Positions 14,101 to 27,800 of a stretch of 64,000 nucleotides of DNA are shown here, in pieces. This DNA is from Strix aluco. Taxonomy: Eukaryota > Chordata > Aves > Strigiformes > Strigidae. Position 1 is the first letter of the stretch, and each line of letters starts with the position of its first letter. Under the pieces are notes generated by a model. It worked only from the letters and a program-made list of their open reading frames with translations. It had not been told where the DNA came from and ran no database searches. The translations under genes and the position numbers were made by a program. The stretch is from assembly GCF_031877795.1 (NCBI RefSeq), contig NC_133938.1:14292920-14356919 (forward strand), in the 5' to 3' direction.

Positions 14101-16774
14101 TGCTCGCACGTAATGCTGAACAAGAGACTTTATTACCAACAACATCACTTTCCTTTTCCCCCTCCACTTTATCTCAGACTTCCAGTGCAGCCTTCCTTGG
14201 GAGCCTCCCACTTGGCTTTTTGCTGCTCCCTAAAGAGGAGCCCTCAGAGCCTCACAGTGTGGTGGCTCACTGCGGTGGATGCACCGGTGACAGGCCTGGC
14301 AGTGCCTTCTCCTGGGCTGACTCCTGCAAGCCTCCCACCATCCCCGACAGCACAGCGCCAGCCTCCTGCCTCGTACAGCTGGAGCCATGCACTAATTCTG
14401 TACTGGTATCAGCCCTGCTATTTCAGTACATTCATTTCAACCGGCACCTAAGGTAACCTGAACCAGAACCCGTCTCAGCCACTGCTTTTGTCACAAAAGC
14501 AGACAGATTTTTTCATTACCTCCATGCAGCATGCTTGAGAACCACATCGAGAGCATTCTTTTGTTACAAATTCCCCTCCTTTCTTCCTGCTATAGAAAGG
14601 GGAGATCTGAAACATGGCTGCACTCCTGGAGAGGATGTTTGCTTTGGCAACAAGCCTGTAACCCTCATCTGTAGAACCTGACAGGTAAAGCCTCTGAGGT
14701 CAGGGTGCATTGGCACTGTACAAGGCCTGGAGGAGATACTATTGGTTCATTGTCATTACATACAGCCCCTCACCAGCAGCTCTTGTGTGCAGAAGACACA
14801 CGGTATCCTCCATTAGTATTGCCTGAAATTTGATCTGGGGGAGGAAGCCTAAAATAGCCATGCAACATGTGTTCATTTCTGAATGGACTTGAAGTAGATG
14901 TAGGTAGTAGAGAGAATCTAACTTTTTGGTCATTCACATAGTTAAGATTACATTGACCACTTGAAAGGACAGCTTACTTTAAAAAATGTTTTCATGTAAC
15001 TTGTACATTATGTATAAGTACAGAGTATATTTCTGTTCATCCTTCTCAGCACAGACATACAACACATGCAGGGAAGAATATTTCTGAGATGAAGGCACCC
15101 TAAGGTTGTCAGATCCAGAAGGTTGCTAATCATTTGTAGCTTACAGCATATGTATTCCATGAACACAATTTCTTTCTGAAGAAAGCAATATCTTTAAAGG
15201 AGAAAAACAAATGAAACAAGACGCTTCAAGCCATGTGACAGTATAAGCAGATCTCATAGGCTTACATGGTTTCATGGAAGCTGAGCAGAACCACAGGATC
15301 TTTCCCTTTTCGTCTCTTATTGTAAACTTTTTCCTGCTGTTTCTTCAGGATTACGCTGTCTGATTCACTACCTGTAATATTTTTAGCCTAGAAATATTGC
15401 ATGCAAATCATTCATTAAAAAGGTAGCATACAGGATATCATTGGGAGTTACTTTAGGATACAGTTGATAATTTTTCACTTTTGTTTAGCTTCAGGGAAGA
15501 TATCCTTGCAAACTGTTACTATTTGATGATTCTCTAATTTTCCCAATAAACCATAAATCTGGTGGTGTTTTCCCCTGCCCCCCCCCCCCTTTAAATGCTA
15601 TCGCCTCCTCTTCCCCACCACTATTCCCCTTTTCTTTTGTCAAGTTCAGTTATTCAGACAGGGAAGTATGTGGTTTGCTAGATGATAGCTTTCCATTTTG
15701 TCCCAGAATTTATTAATTTTTTTTCCCCTCTTTGAAAACTTTACATATTTGGGTTAGGAGACACTCACGTCTTGTTTCTGTTACCCACCAAGTATCACCA
15801 TTTTTACCTTTGTATCCCAGTTCTGTCTTTTTCTGCCTCTCCATTGCAGCACTGAGATCCCTTACCCACTGCAAAGCCAAATGCTGCACTCCAGCCTCCT
15901 CAGTTGTGTGGTTATACTGGGGGCTGTAAGGCAACTGCAGGTAGGCTGTGGGTGCTGGGTAAACCACGGAGAGGAGGGTGTCTGGTTAGGTATGTCCTTG
16001 TTAGTACCTGCCAGAGGAGGGTGGGTACATGGCTCTGCCCCATCCACTTAGAGAGGGACAATATGAACCACTGCTTCTGAGAACAAGGTGTCAAACCCCA
16101 AAGTCTTTAGGAGTTATGTTATAGGCATTAAGTGCCAATAGTAACAAAGACAAATCAGAGCTGAGTATAAGAAGGGAGATTATCCTTCACTAGGACGTGC
16201 ACTATAATTTCAGTGAGGCTATACTCTGCTTTTCTCTGCTTCCATGCAACCCACCTGCCACAGAGGTATACAAGCTGCCTCTCCCTTAGCTGGCATCTAT
16301 GCTAAATGGGTTACAGCTGCTACTAATTTCATTTAGGGCCTAACCCCTTGATGACAAAAGCCATGACTTGTGCACAGGAGTTTGATGAGTCCTAGCTAGT
16401 TATTTGCACATGGTATTTCTGCAGCTCTCTTACACAACAAGGAACATATTTTCAGCTTAAGTGGTGTGACCCGATCTTTCATCATTAACATAAATGAGCT
16501 GATACTAACATGGTTAAGGTGGGCATTTATAAGTGTGTCATCAGGAGGGAAAAACCCCACATACATTCAGGAAGACACAGATGAAATCAACAATGGCTCA
16601 GGAGTGGCAAGAAAAGCAACTTTAAGTTCACTTTAAAAAACAGAAAAAGGCTCATAACATCAGTGAATGAAAAATAGCTAAACAAATTTCACTATTGATA
16701 ATGAGCAGGAAATCCAGTGCTTGGGATCATGAGTTTATGCAAATCTGTTATTACTGCAAATTGGCATCCTAAGA
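8131..16774. other. Flanking DNA, no gene recognised
   Basis: No exon pattern or known protein. GC-richer stretches at about 8500-9560 and 13460-14400 give several frames of 60-140 codons, but these overlap on both strands and show no domain. An AT-rich block at 9780-10110 looks like a conserved noncoding element. A CA/A/GA simple repeat is at 12400-12455, a possible ancient repeat fragment near 12805-12840 (CTGTAAATCTGGAGTAACT), and a 12-C run at 15578-15589. Confidence 0.5.
12400..12455. repeat. Compound simple repeat, CA then A-rich then GA
   Basis: A stretch of cacacacg/cacac units passes into two runs of ten or more adenines separated by gg, then gagaga. Typical microsatellite DNA; the frames reading through it are artefacts. 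Confidence 0.85.
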
Positions 16775-16895
16775 CCCTGATCATACAATGCTTGCACGTA
16801 TGCTTAACTTTATGCACATGAGCAGTCTCATTAACGCCAAAGACTTAGTCGTGCATAAAACTGAACAAATGCACGAGTGTTTTTGTAAGACTGGG
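16775..16895. repeat. Degenerate palindromic repeat relic, MITE-like
   Basis: The two halves are imperfect reverse complements around a centre near 16835. Both arms contain TTTATGCAC when read inward, preceded by a C-rich start (CCCTGATCATACA on the left, CCCAGTCTTACA on the right arm). This matches my memory of an old, dispersed palindromic repeat in sauropsid genomes, but I cannot name the family. Confidence 0.5.
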
Positions 16896-19511
16896 ATTTA
16901 AACGCAAGGGATAGAAAACAAATTTACTGTATCATCAACAATTATTTCTGAAACCCATCAGAAGCCAGGGTGGTGCCAGAAGTCTGTTTTGTGTAGTAAC
17001 ATTCAAAGAGAGGAGTGGGATTTTGAAGATTGCTGCCTTTAACTCAATCCATTAGGCCCAATAATGGTGGGGCAAACAGAGGAGGAAAACATCCCTGCGC
17101 AGATTAAAATATAACTGATTATGGGTATTGGAAACATAGTATTTCCATCCCATTTTACAAGATAAACTGGATTGCCTCTTAAAACCACAGATTTCAAACT
17201 TGGTTATTGTAAAGAGAAACTATTTATAATCAACTTGAATTTGACTAAATTATTCAGCAGTGTCTCACAAAAAGTCTTACAAAATTAATTTAAGTGGTGT
17301 TAGGTTTATGTGAATTCAGAGCTGACTGCAGAATTTATATAAATAGTTACAATAAATACAAAGGCTTACATTGGAGGGAGGTGCCTATTGCACTGCACTG
17401 AAGACTGATGGCTAGTCTTAGAGCTAGTTTTAATTAGAATATTCTGCAATGCTTCAGAAAACAGAAGAGGTCCCTTATGTTATGAATCCTGATGAAAATA
17501 TGCAATTTCCTTGGGAATCCAAAAGAGTAAATGCAATAAAATTTGAGTACTTACCAGTGAGACAAGAAATAACAAAAAGCTGTAAAACAACGTCTGTAGA
17601 AATAAAGCCTCTGCCAAATTTAAAGGGATAGCTCTGGAAAAGGAATTCTGGGAAAAGTGCAACCCTGCACTGGGAAGATGTAAAAATAAGGCCTCTACTA
17701 AAAATAAGGTTATCATAAATAGAATCAGTCAGAAGTCATGTTTATGCTTCATTATAATTTCTGTATGCTTTTTAAGCTTTTTTTTTGTTCCAGTTTGAAA
17801 AAAATTAGTACATTCTCAGCAGTCAGTTTTACTACTACTTTTTGTGGTTGGTTTTTTTTTTTTTTCATACTTTCTGTTCTTTTCACCCAGTAGGATTGCT
17901 GCTGTCAATTTTGCTGTGTAGCAGTAAAGTTGATGGAATTACGGTACTTTCCCTTGGTCACATCTTGAAGCTTGTTTCAAATCAGCAGTTCCAGGACCTC
18001 CGGGTCCCATGCATGGCCATGTATCTGACTCCTGGCAAAGTCTGGGTATTGCAAGGGCCCTTGGTTCTCTGTAGGGTTTGTTCGGGAGGGTTGTCATGGA
18101 GATAGAGTCTGAAAAATGCAATACAATCTTTCATGTGGCTGCAGTCTATATGGACAGGCTGCCCACGGCAATGGCCCTGAGAGCTGAGCTGGCAGGGAGC
18201 CAGGCAACTTGTGAAAATGTTTTAGCACATTTGCACTTGACATTTTGCTTGTGGTTAAATAGAGTATTGGTGCATTGATGACCAGCTGTTTTCAAGTCTG
18301 CATCCATCTTAAAGGCTTAATTTTATATAAAAATAGCTTTGGGGGATGACTTTGGTGAGGTAGCGTCTTCACTTCTATAATCTCACAGCACAGTAATGAT
18401 GCGTGTCCTGAATGTATGAGAACAAAGCAAAGAGAGTAACACAGGCTGGAGCAGGTTGTTGGCCAGCAGCCCTCCTCCCACTAGCTCTTTTCTCAAAGGA
18501 AGGAAAGTTTCAACTTTCTTCATGGGTTAAGTTTTGGCTTTTTTACCTCATCTATACAGGTTTCAAAGAAGGAGGTAGGACTTCTGTGACTAACTGGCAT
18601 CTGGCAAGGGTGTGATTCTAAACTGGGCTTTAAGGGACTATCATGACAAAGATATGAAAAGCGGTATTATTGGTGAGAAAAGTTATGCTGGAGGTGTGCC
18701 AACTGGAGGAATCAGCCCCGCAAATATTTGTTTGTTCTGCCTAATGTCACCATGTGCAATGTTGCTTTATATGGCTGGTCAATAAGATGCACAAATTTGC
18801 AAATTCCTGGCTTCAGAGTACCACCATGTTCTGAGTTGAAGGACTGTGACAACTACAGAGTAGAGGAAAGTCTGAAATAAATTTGAACAGTATTTATGGT
18901 GTTTTCAATGCCTACCTGCTTCATGCCAGTAGGTAAAGAGCACAGGCGATCTGTTCATCGACACAGCTCTAGCAGACTGAACCTCCCAAAGGCTGTGATG
19001 ATAATTAACTCCTAAATGTTGCAGTTTCTTTGAAATACACTTCCAATTCTTTACGGAAATAATTATTTCAGAATAAACCAGTCTTTCTTAATCCAGACCT
19101 TATTTATTATGTTCTGAAGCACACCTTGAAATGCAACGCTGAACACAAATTTCTCTTTGATTGGTTTAATGGAAACAATTTCTCTCTTCAGCAAGCACTT
19201 GCTTTCAGAGTGAAACCTTAACATTTTACTTTTTATCTGTCTTGTCAATCATTGATTTTTTTTTTTTTTCCTGTTGGACCCACCTGGAGATGTCATAGAC
19301 CTCTCAAAAGCATGTAATCTGAAAAGATGCTGAACAAAGTTTTTATTTTTCAAACCAGTCAACTAGTTACTAGTTGATCTGACAAATGTGTCACACATTT
19401 ATTTTTGGAAAAACAGTTTGTTCAGCTGGTGCATGGCACTTGAGTGCAAGTTTGCTTAACAAAATCATAACTAATGCCCAACTGTTATTTTTCTGATTTG
19501 ATAGTTCATAG
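16896..19511. other. Flanking DNA, no gene recognised
   Basis: AT-rich, no exon pattern. Two similar short segments, at about 17595-17625 and 17679-17710 (each with AAATAA followed by GCCTCT), may be a decayed tandem duplication. A 60-codon frame at 17449-17631 has no recognisable domain. Confidence 0.45.
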
Positions 19512-19790
19512 CATAGACTCATAGAACAATTCAGACTGGAAGGGACCTCAGAGGGTCATCTCATCCACCTTCCTGCTCAAAGCAGGGTCAGGTATGAGAT
19601 CAGGTTGCTGGGGGCATTATCCAGTCTTAAAAACCTCCAAAGATTTTAACACAACTGCACAACCTCTCTGGGCAACTGTTTCCAATGCTTGACTATCCTC
19701 ACGGTGAAAAGGTTTTTCCTCATATCTTGCTGAAACCTCTCTTTTTTCAGTTTATGTCCATTGTCTCTTCTCCTCTCTCTACTGGGTTGG
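19512..19790 (-). mobile_element. CR1 LINE 3' fragment, 5'-truncated
   Basis: Read on the plus strand it starts CATAGACTCATAGAA, the complement of the ATTCTATG-type tail of CR1. It continues through GGAAGGGACCTCAGAGG, GTCATCTCATCCACC, GCACAACCTCTCTGGGCAAC and CGGTGAAAAGGTTTTTCC, all hallmark CR1 3'-end words in birds. The element therefore lies in the minus orientation and is 5'-truncated, as most CR1 copies are. The short plus-strand frame at 19685-19891 is an artefact of this repeat. Confidence 0.92.
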
Positions 19791-20641
19791 GGTTTGTGTT
19801 ACTAAGGGCTGTGACAAATAAACCCTTTTATTTCTTGTCAGTATTTCTGCATTCATTAGGGAGAACAATTACAATATCCTTCAGGCTCTAAGGCAATGAA
19901 TTTAAAGAAAATTTTTCTGCTCCTTATGTGCAATATTAAAAGATGAAAACTCATCCTTGCATGTAAGGAAAACAGAGTTTCAATGAAGATCTGACCCAGA
20001 GACTGGAGAGCACAGTTTTCCTATAAAAGATATTCTTTCATTAAAAAGACTATTGTAACCTAAACACTTTATGATATATTTTCTTTCCAAGGAACTTTTT
20101 CAATCTCACTGAGCATGCTGAAGTCATTATGTAGTTACTAGAAATGCTTCTTTGTCCAGACAGACTTACTATAGGTTACATTTCTACAGAAGATTAAAAA
20201 TGATGTATTAGTAGGTATCCTTTTAAAAATATACTCTTTTAAGTAATATGTATCTGCATCTTCCCAAACCTGGAAGAAGACATACAACAGTAAATAAAAT
20301 ACAGCAAATATTTCTGGGCAAATAATATACAGCCATGAGAACTTTTACCACTGTATTTACTTAAATGAAGGAAAATGTTGAAATGTGAAAGCTAAGCACT
20401 TCAGTTTATTCACATATTTTACATTCAAATGATCAACAGAATTATTTTTTTTTTTTAAAAAAAAGACTCCTCTTGTGGTTTCCAAAATTTTAACAGAGAC
20501 ATGGAATATACTTAATGAAGCATGGCACTGCAATGCATACAATGAAAACTTTGTGTATATGGAAAAAAAGATAAAAACCAAACAAATTTGACCATTATCA
20601 AAAATGGTTTCCTTTAATATAAATAAAATTCAGAGTAGTGC
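19791..20641. other. Short flanking stretch, nothing recognised
   Basis: AT-rich DNA between the CR1 fragment and the probable ADGRL4 poly(A) site. No repeat or frame of note. Confidence 0.5.
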
Positions 20642-20677
20642 TTTATTTTAACAGACAACACAACAGTGGGATTTATT
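20642..20677 (-). terminator. Candidate poly(A) signal pair for ADGRL4
   Basis: Two minus-strand AATAAA hexamers occur at 20672-20677 and 20642-20647. Between them the transcript would read a GU-rich stretch (TGTTGTGTTGTCTGTT), as expected of a downstream element. These are the first AATAAA hexamers met after the stop codon. Use is not proven. Confidence 0.4.
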
Positions 20678-21967
20678 AACTACATATTTACAGTGCCTCA
20701 CTGGTAAAAATACTGAGCTTCACCTGAGATCTTAGACACTTCCTGAGAAGGCAACGTGGACTGAGGATTGCTCAGCACTTCACATAATCTAGGTGCTAAA
20801 AGGGTGAAATTAAAGCATACTTTTAAAATGAGTATGATGGCAAAGGTGGAACTACTGATGCATCATGTTTATGCCCTGACCTAGCAAAACTTGCACCTCA
20901 AGTACTCCCCTTTGATTTCAGTAGATCTATGTATGCTCCTAAGGTTAAACGCAGGATAAGTGTTTCAAAACCAGGAGCCTCAGAGGAAGACAACTGCTTC
21001 ACTCAAAGATGCTATGCGTAGAGAAAATGACCTTGAATTTCAATCTGTATTCTTCTGCATGGGTGATTTCTACCACTTACTTTTAATTAGATCCTACAAG
21101 GTCTGGATTCCAAATATCTCTATCAAGTGACAAACTTGTGAAAGCATCTTCTTCCCACAGCCTCCAAAATCATAGTGCCAGTTTAGCAGATCTCAGTCTT
21201 TTTGGCAATTAAATAAAACAAGAACCAGATCTTTTTCAAAGTATTCACAAAATAATCTTTCACTTATAAAATGGCTGCCCCACCATTCTTGTATCAGATC
21301 TGACCTCAGCTCTTTAGATCTAAACAGTTCTTTTAAAGTTATAAAAATAAAGAATTGATTAATATACAAATATATATTTCAGAGTGATAAGAGAATAATA
21401 TTAAACAAATTCCTTTTTTAATCTACTTTAAATTAAAAGAAATGTTTTCAAAAGTCTGGGCTGAAGCAGATCTTTATCTACTGACTCTTTAATGGAACCC
21501 ATTCCCTGCAGATGGCCACATACAATTTGTTATAAGAAGCTCATTGCTACAAAAAGACAGTGAACATGTTTCCACTAGCAAAGCAATTAATAAAATCTGC
21601 TGTGCCAGTTGGGTTTTGGTATCTTGCTTTCAAGAACTGCAGATATGTCTAATATTAGAAACAAAACCTAAGTCATGAAAAGTCCTAGGCTTCTTTAGAA
21701 ATTTGCTTTTTTTCCTGGTCTTCATTAATATTTGTTTTACAATAATCCAGTTTGTTTTGTATACTGTTTGTATACAGCATAATATAAATGTTCTGCGTGA
21801 GTGCACACGTATGTACAAAACCAGTCAGAAATTCAGTTAAGAGATATGCCTGCTCATTGGGTCATGTCATACTTTCACAATACCATATTTTTCTGTAATG
21901 TCCATAACAACATCATCTAGGTCGCTCCCTTCTTCCACTGAGATGCTCATGCATGTTTTCTTTCCAT
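20650..21967 (-). other. ADGRL4: Probable 3' UTR of ADGRL4
   Basis: AT-rich sequence directly after the ADGRL4 stop, with no long frame. No AATAAA signal on the minus strand was seen before 20677, so the UTR is inferred to run about 1.3 kb. ATTAAA variants at 21488-21493, 21417-21422 and 21082-21087 could give shorter ends. A degenerate repeat relic lies inside at 20874-20978. Confidence 0.4.
20874..20978. repeat. Ancient dispersed repeat relic
   Basis: The stretch with GATTTCAGTAGATCTATG and TGCTCCTAAGGTTAAACGCA resembles the same old sauropsid palindromic repeat as 16775-16895, in a more decayed state. Identification is from memory of the consensus and is weak. It lies inside the presumed 3' UTR. 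Confidence 0.35.
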
Positions 21968-22030
21968 TTATCTCAAGCAGCCGAAACAGCAAGGAACATT
22001 TTTGAACAACCTATAGTACTCTTCCTGAAT
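21968..22030 (-). CDS. ADGRL4: ADGRL4 last coding exon: short cytoplasmic tail and stop
   Basis: A 63-base coding part of the terminal exon, phase 0, acceptor tatttcag. It encodes [20 protein letters not shown] followed by TAA. This tail seems identical to the human protein. The CC and GC cysteines near the end could be palmitoylated (inference). The exon continues leftward as 3' UTR. Confidence 0.96.
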   Translation of the reverse strand: MQEEYYRLFKNVPCCFGCLR

Positions 22031-22558
22031 CTGAAATAAAAATATTGAATTCAAATATGAAACAGATTTATTAATAGTTCTATATGGTTTTAAACTCATT
22101 TTGTACTGCTCCTGTCCCTAGATGTTTAAAGTGGGGCTGCTTTTGACTTTACAACAGATTACTGAAGAAAGTATCATCTCTGGATAGTGTGGGTGAATCT
22201 TGCTGCTAACTGGAATGAGTGGAAGTGAGTCTTATCATACACATTGCATTATTTCATCAGGATAATGGCACTATGACCAATTTTACAATTTAAAAAAACA
22301 TTTTTCCATGTTTCATACACTCGTTTTAAAACTGGGAGAAAATATGTGGAAGATAAAAATTGGAGTGAGGTTCTGTCTCCACTGAAGGCAATAGCAAAAT
22401 TTTCCCTCTTCCCTCCTCTCCCCCACCAATAGCACAAGGATTTCCTCCCTTGCTCTGATAAAACATTTACACCACAACTCCACTTCAGGGCTGGGCACCT
22501 GCCTGTGTAGGTACCTGAAGCTGCCTGAGTCACTTCCCACAGGGAATGGGACACTTAC
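22031..22558 (-). other. ADGRL4 last intron, 528 bp
   Basis: Intron between the TM6-TM7 exon and the tail exon, GTAAGT to tatttcag. The first 243 bases after the donor remain open in the frame of the upstream exon before a stop at 22313-22315. No repeat seen. Confidence 0.85.
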
Positions 22559-22727
22559 CTTCCGGGACAACACACAAAGAAATATGAAGATGAACATCCC
22601 CTGGAATGCGTTGAAGATTGTAAAAAGATATGCAGTAACCACGGATCCCTGGACAACATGGAGGACCCCAAAGATCCAGGTAGCCCCAAGGAGGAACAGG
22701 AGAGCAAGAGCACCTCGGGCACAGGAT
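22559..22727 (-). CDS. ADGRL4: ADGRL4 exon: TM6 and TM7
   Basis: A 169-base exon, phase 2 in and phase 0 out, acceptor ctctctag, donor GTAAGT. TM6 is [20 protein letters not shown], then [11 protein letters not shown], then TM7 [20 protein letters not shown], ending VLSRK. The TWIFG motif in TM6 and the NAFQG motif in TM7 are conserved adhesion-GPCR signatures. The frame stays open for 81 codons past the donor, noted separately as a possible retained-intron tail. Confidence 0.96.
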
Positions 22728-24423
<1,696 letters not shown>

Positions 24424-24717
24424 TTAGTTCAAACCAGGATACATTTGAATTTTAGTAACTGTTACACATTTAAATGAAACAAGTCAGATGATAAAGTTTC
24501 TGTGTATTTGAAACGTACAGAATCCAGTGCCAGGAGGGGAAAAAAACCCACCCTTTTCTGATCCACTTCTATTAAAAAAATATGAGCCTGTAATAAATGT
24601 TGATCAAACAGAGCTGTAACTCTACCTTATCTCAACAGTATCACTACCAACAGTCTGCAAACGTTTATTGATTTTATTGGTAAATCTCTTTGATTTCCTG
24701 CTGAGATATTTTCTCTA

Positions 24718-24840
24718 TGTAGAGATAAAAAGAGAAAAGAGAAAAAAAAAGAGAAAAAAGAGAAAAAAAAGAGAAAAGAGAAAAGAGAAAAGAAGAAAAA
24801 GAAAAGAAAAGAAAAAGAGAGAAAAGGAAAAGAAGGGAAA
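24718..24840. repeat. Homopurine tract, GAAAA-type simple repeat
   Basis: About 120 bases of almost pure A and G on the plus strand, built from GAAAA, GAAAAG and longer A runs. The frames reading across it encode only Lys/Arg/Glu or, on the other strand, Phe/Ser/Leu low complexity and are not genes. Long polypurine tracts can form triplex DNA. Confidence 0.9.
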
Positions 24841-27800
24841 TGCAGAAAACTAAAAAAGCTCCTTCCCCCCATGGATTTTCTATTGTATAGTATCGCGTAG
24901 ATCTTGACAAAATGTATGTCTTTTGTTGCTGAATAACATTAATAATATCATATGTTCTAAGGTTTTGGGGTGTGAAATCTTTCAAGGAGCACAAAAAAAC
25001 TTTGAGGTTTACACAAAGAATTTTTAAAAAACTAACTTTTGTTGAAAGGCTCCTTGCTGCGTGTTCTCTCTTATATTTTATGTCTGTTTCATAGGTGAAT
25101 AATTTCAGTATGTTTTTTTTTTCTTGCCTTCTTTATAATGGCATTGCTTTATTTGAGTTTGAAACAAAAAAACAACTAAAAGAAGCAGTTTTGTAAATGA
25201 TGCTCAATTCTGGTTCTGAACCTCTGCTCGGCTAGGCTTCACTGATCTTTCATTTAAATTTATACTGCATTCCTTTAATAATGTGGATGGGTTTGCTTTC
25301 TTGCTTTTTTAAAAAAATCTTATTTTGCTTTGTGGCATTTAACATCAGAATATATTCAAAATGTTAATAAATGAACCAAATTTTAGATGGATGTCATCCA
25401 GATATTATTTGTAGATCCTTGGTTGTAATCCCTTGGTTGGTTTCTGTGGACTTCTAGCTGTAGACTGAATAGAATTAATGTCTTCCCCACTTGTTTCTCC
25501 AGAAAGACTGTGGTTTTCCTCCCTCCTTTTTCTTAAAAAAAAGAAAAATACTCTGAAATGAAAACAAAAGGCTGCTGTAGGAGCACAGCATCACTTTAAA
25601 AAGAATCACTTTCATTTGTTAACACTTGTTATGTATGACCTTAGAACACTTTTGTTGTGTCGGAGGGGAGTATCTGATATTAAATGCAGGCTCTACTTTA
25701 ATTAGCTGCACGCTCATACTTTAATACAGCATAATGTATTTACAATTTGATATGACAGGAGATAGAGCTGATTAGCAGTTTAGGGAATTAATCCTTCACT
25801 GAATACCTTGTACTTGCACTGATCGTGAGAGCTATTCTGAAGCTCCTTATATTTAAAATTGTAATCTATAATATCTCCTAAACCAGCAATTTTTCAAAGT
25901 TAATTATAAGTCAGTCAGCAGTTGTGGGTAATTATATGCAGACTTACTTTTTATCTTATATTTGTGGTGAATAATATATCAAATAACTTAGTGCGCACAC
26001 TGTAATCTGCATAACCCACCTAATGTATTTATTAATCTTTTCTGAAAAAGGTAGGGTAAAATGTGATCAAAGTACCACGAGCATGGAGAATACACACCAC
26101 TACTTCTTTGGAAACTGCTATCAAGATTGCAGCACAAACCACGCAACCAACCTTCCCCTCTGCCAGCTGTCACCAAGATCACTAGTGTCAACGAGAGCCT
26201 TCCTATTGCCATTAATTGGCTCTGTAGGAAGCTCTATGGTCCAAAACCACTTGTGCTTCGGCCACATACACCAGCTGCAGAACAGAAGAAGTTTTGCTGA
26301 GCAAGAATGGGGCAGGCAATGGGCAGATGTGGGGCCTCGCGGCAGCAGACTCCATTTCTCTTTGTCCCAGCAGGGCTCCTTTACACAAACACTATTTATA
26401 CTGTCCGTTGCACAGGATAATAGGATTTGGCCCTCTGCATTAAGGTAATACCCGTTAACTATGATCTTTTCATTCATCAATCCATTCTAATGGGAATAAT
26501 CTGTACGTATCAGGGGAATGGGAGAGGTTAACACCGGCATGTCGGAGTCAGCTGCCAGAACACAATTATTGTACAATATGTCTCAGGTAGCCTCACAGGA
26601 AGTAGTGTTACAGGGTAATGAGGGTGAGCTTAACTTCTGAAATACCCAGTCATTTCCAAGATTTATTAAAGTCTTAAGTCAGTTTTTGCCCCATTTTGAA
26701 GCACTCCATTAATAAAAAATAACTAAAGTGCATAGACTGCCTTTACACAATGTTCAGTGTCTCAGAAGAGTAGCTTTTAGGCAACATACTGTTTTTGTTT
26801 TTTCTTTTCAACCTAAGTTAGAGGCGTCTGGAACTGCATCTTGTCTTTAGGGTGACAAAATAGGTAACAACAAAGTAGCTGTAACTATCCTGTGACACAG
26901 AAATGCAGAAAAGCTTGAGGGAAAACAGTAACATGAGCTCATGAGTAAATCCAGGAGAAAAAAGTAGCTAATGTTAATAGTGTGTCAAGCATGGCCTTTG
27001 GAGAAAGCTGGTAATCCAACAGGTATCCTAAATTTGACATATTCTGCTTCTACCTGATACTCTGCATGTTTTTTGCTATGAACATACCAGTAGCCTCAGC
27101 TATTTCTGGGAAATGCAAAGTAAAATGTTCATGTTGGACAGTTGGACTGAGTAGGACTAAAGGGAAAATTGCCTTTATATAACTGATAGTCCCAAAGAGC
27201 CATACATATTTCAGCAAATGGGGTGGGAAGTCAAATCACCCAAAATGCCTGGCCAAAGATACAACCACTTCAGACATTTGAATTTATATCTAAAACTGAG
27301 CTTCGAATAAGCAGAAATGAAAGTAGTAGGCTGTAAAAGTAAACCAAAAAAGGAATCCTGTATCCCCAAATCTTCCAGCTGGGAAGAACTGAGGGACTTC
27401 TGTATGAGACACACTGAAACATCTAAAAAGGCTTCAGCTGCTACTTATAGCCAAATATTACTTTGGTTGTAATCGCGTGTTTTCAATTTTGTAATTAAAG
27501 CACAATCCTCAGATCTTGTTGAATAAACCTTCGATGGCATTATAATTAAGCCTGCCTTAAGGTGACATGCAAGGTGAATGAAAATGAAATGGCAAACATA
27601 AGGCACACTGTCTTTGGAGAGGCAGCAAGCTGGAGTAGATCAAGATGTGCAGGCAACTGTGAAACCAGGCTCAGGACAGGATTTGCACAGGCCTGGAAAG
27701 GGCCAGCCTGGAGGCTGCTGCTGCCACACGCCAGCTTTAGGGAGAAGTTACCTGTATAATGAGCAGAGATACTCCCACAGCTTTGGACAAACCCAAAGTG

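Noticed and set aside
14037..14456. 126-139-codon plus-strand frames
   Set aside because: Two overlapping frames in the same GC-richer patch, without domain, signal peptide or known family.
19685..19891. 68-codon plus-strand frame
   Set aside because: It lies mostly inside the CR1 fragment and on the strand opposite the CR1 coding sense.
24627..24994. Phe/Ser/Leu-rich and Lys/Glu-rich frames
   Set aside because: They are translations of the homopurine simple repeat.
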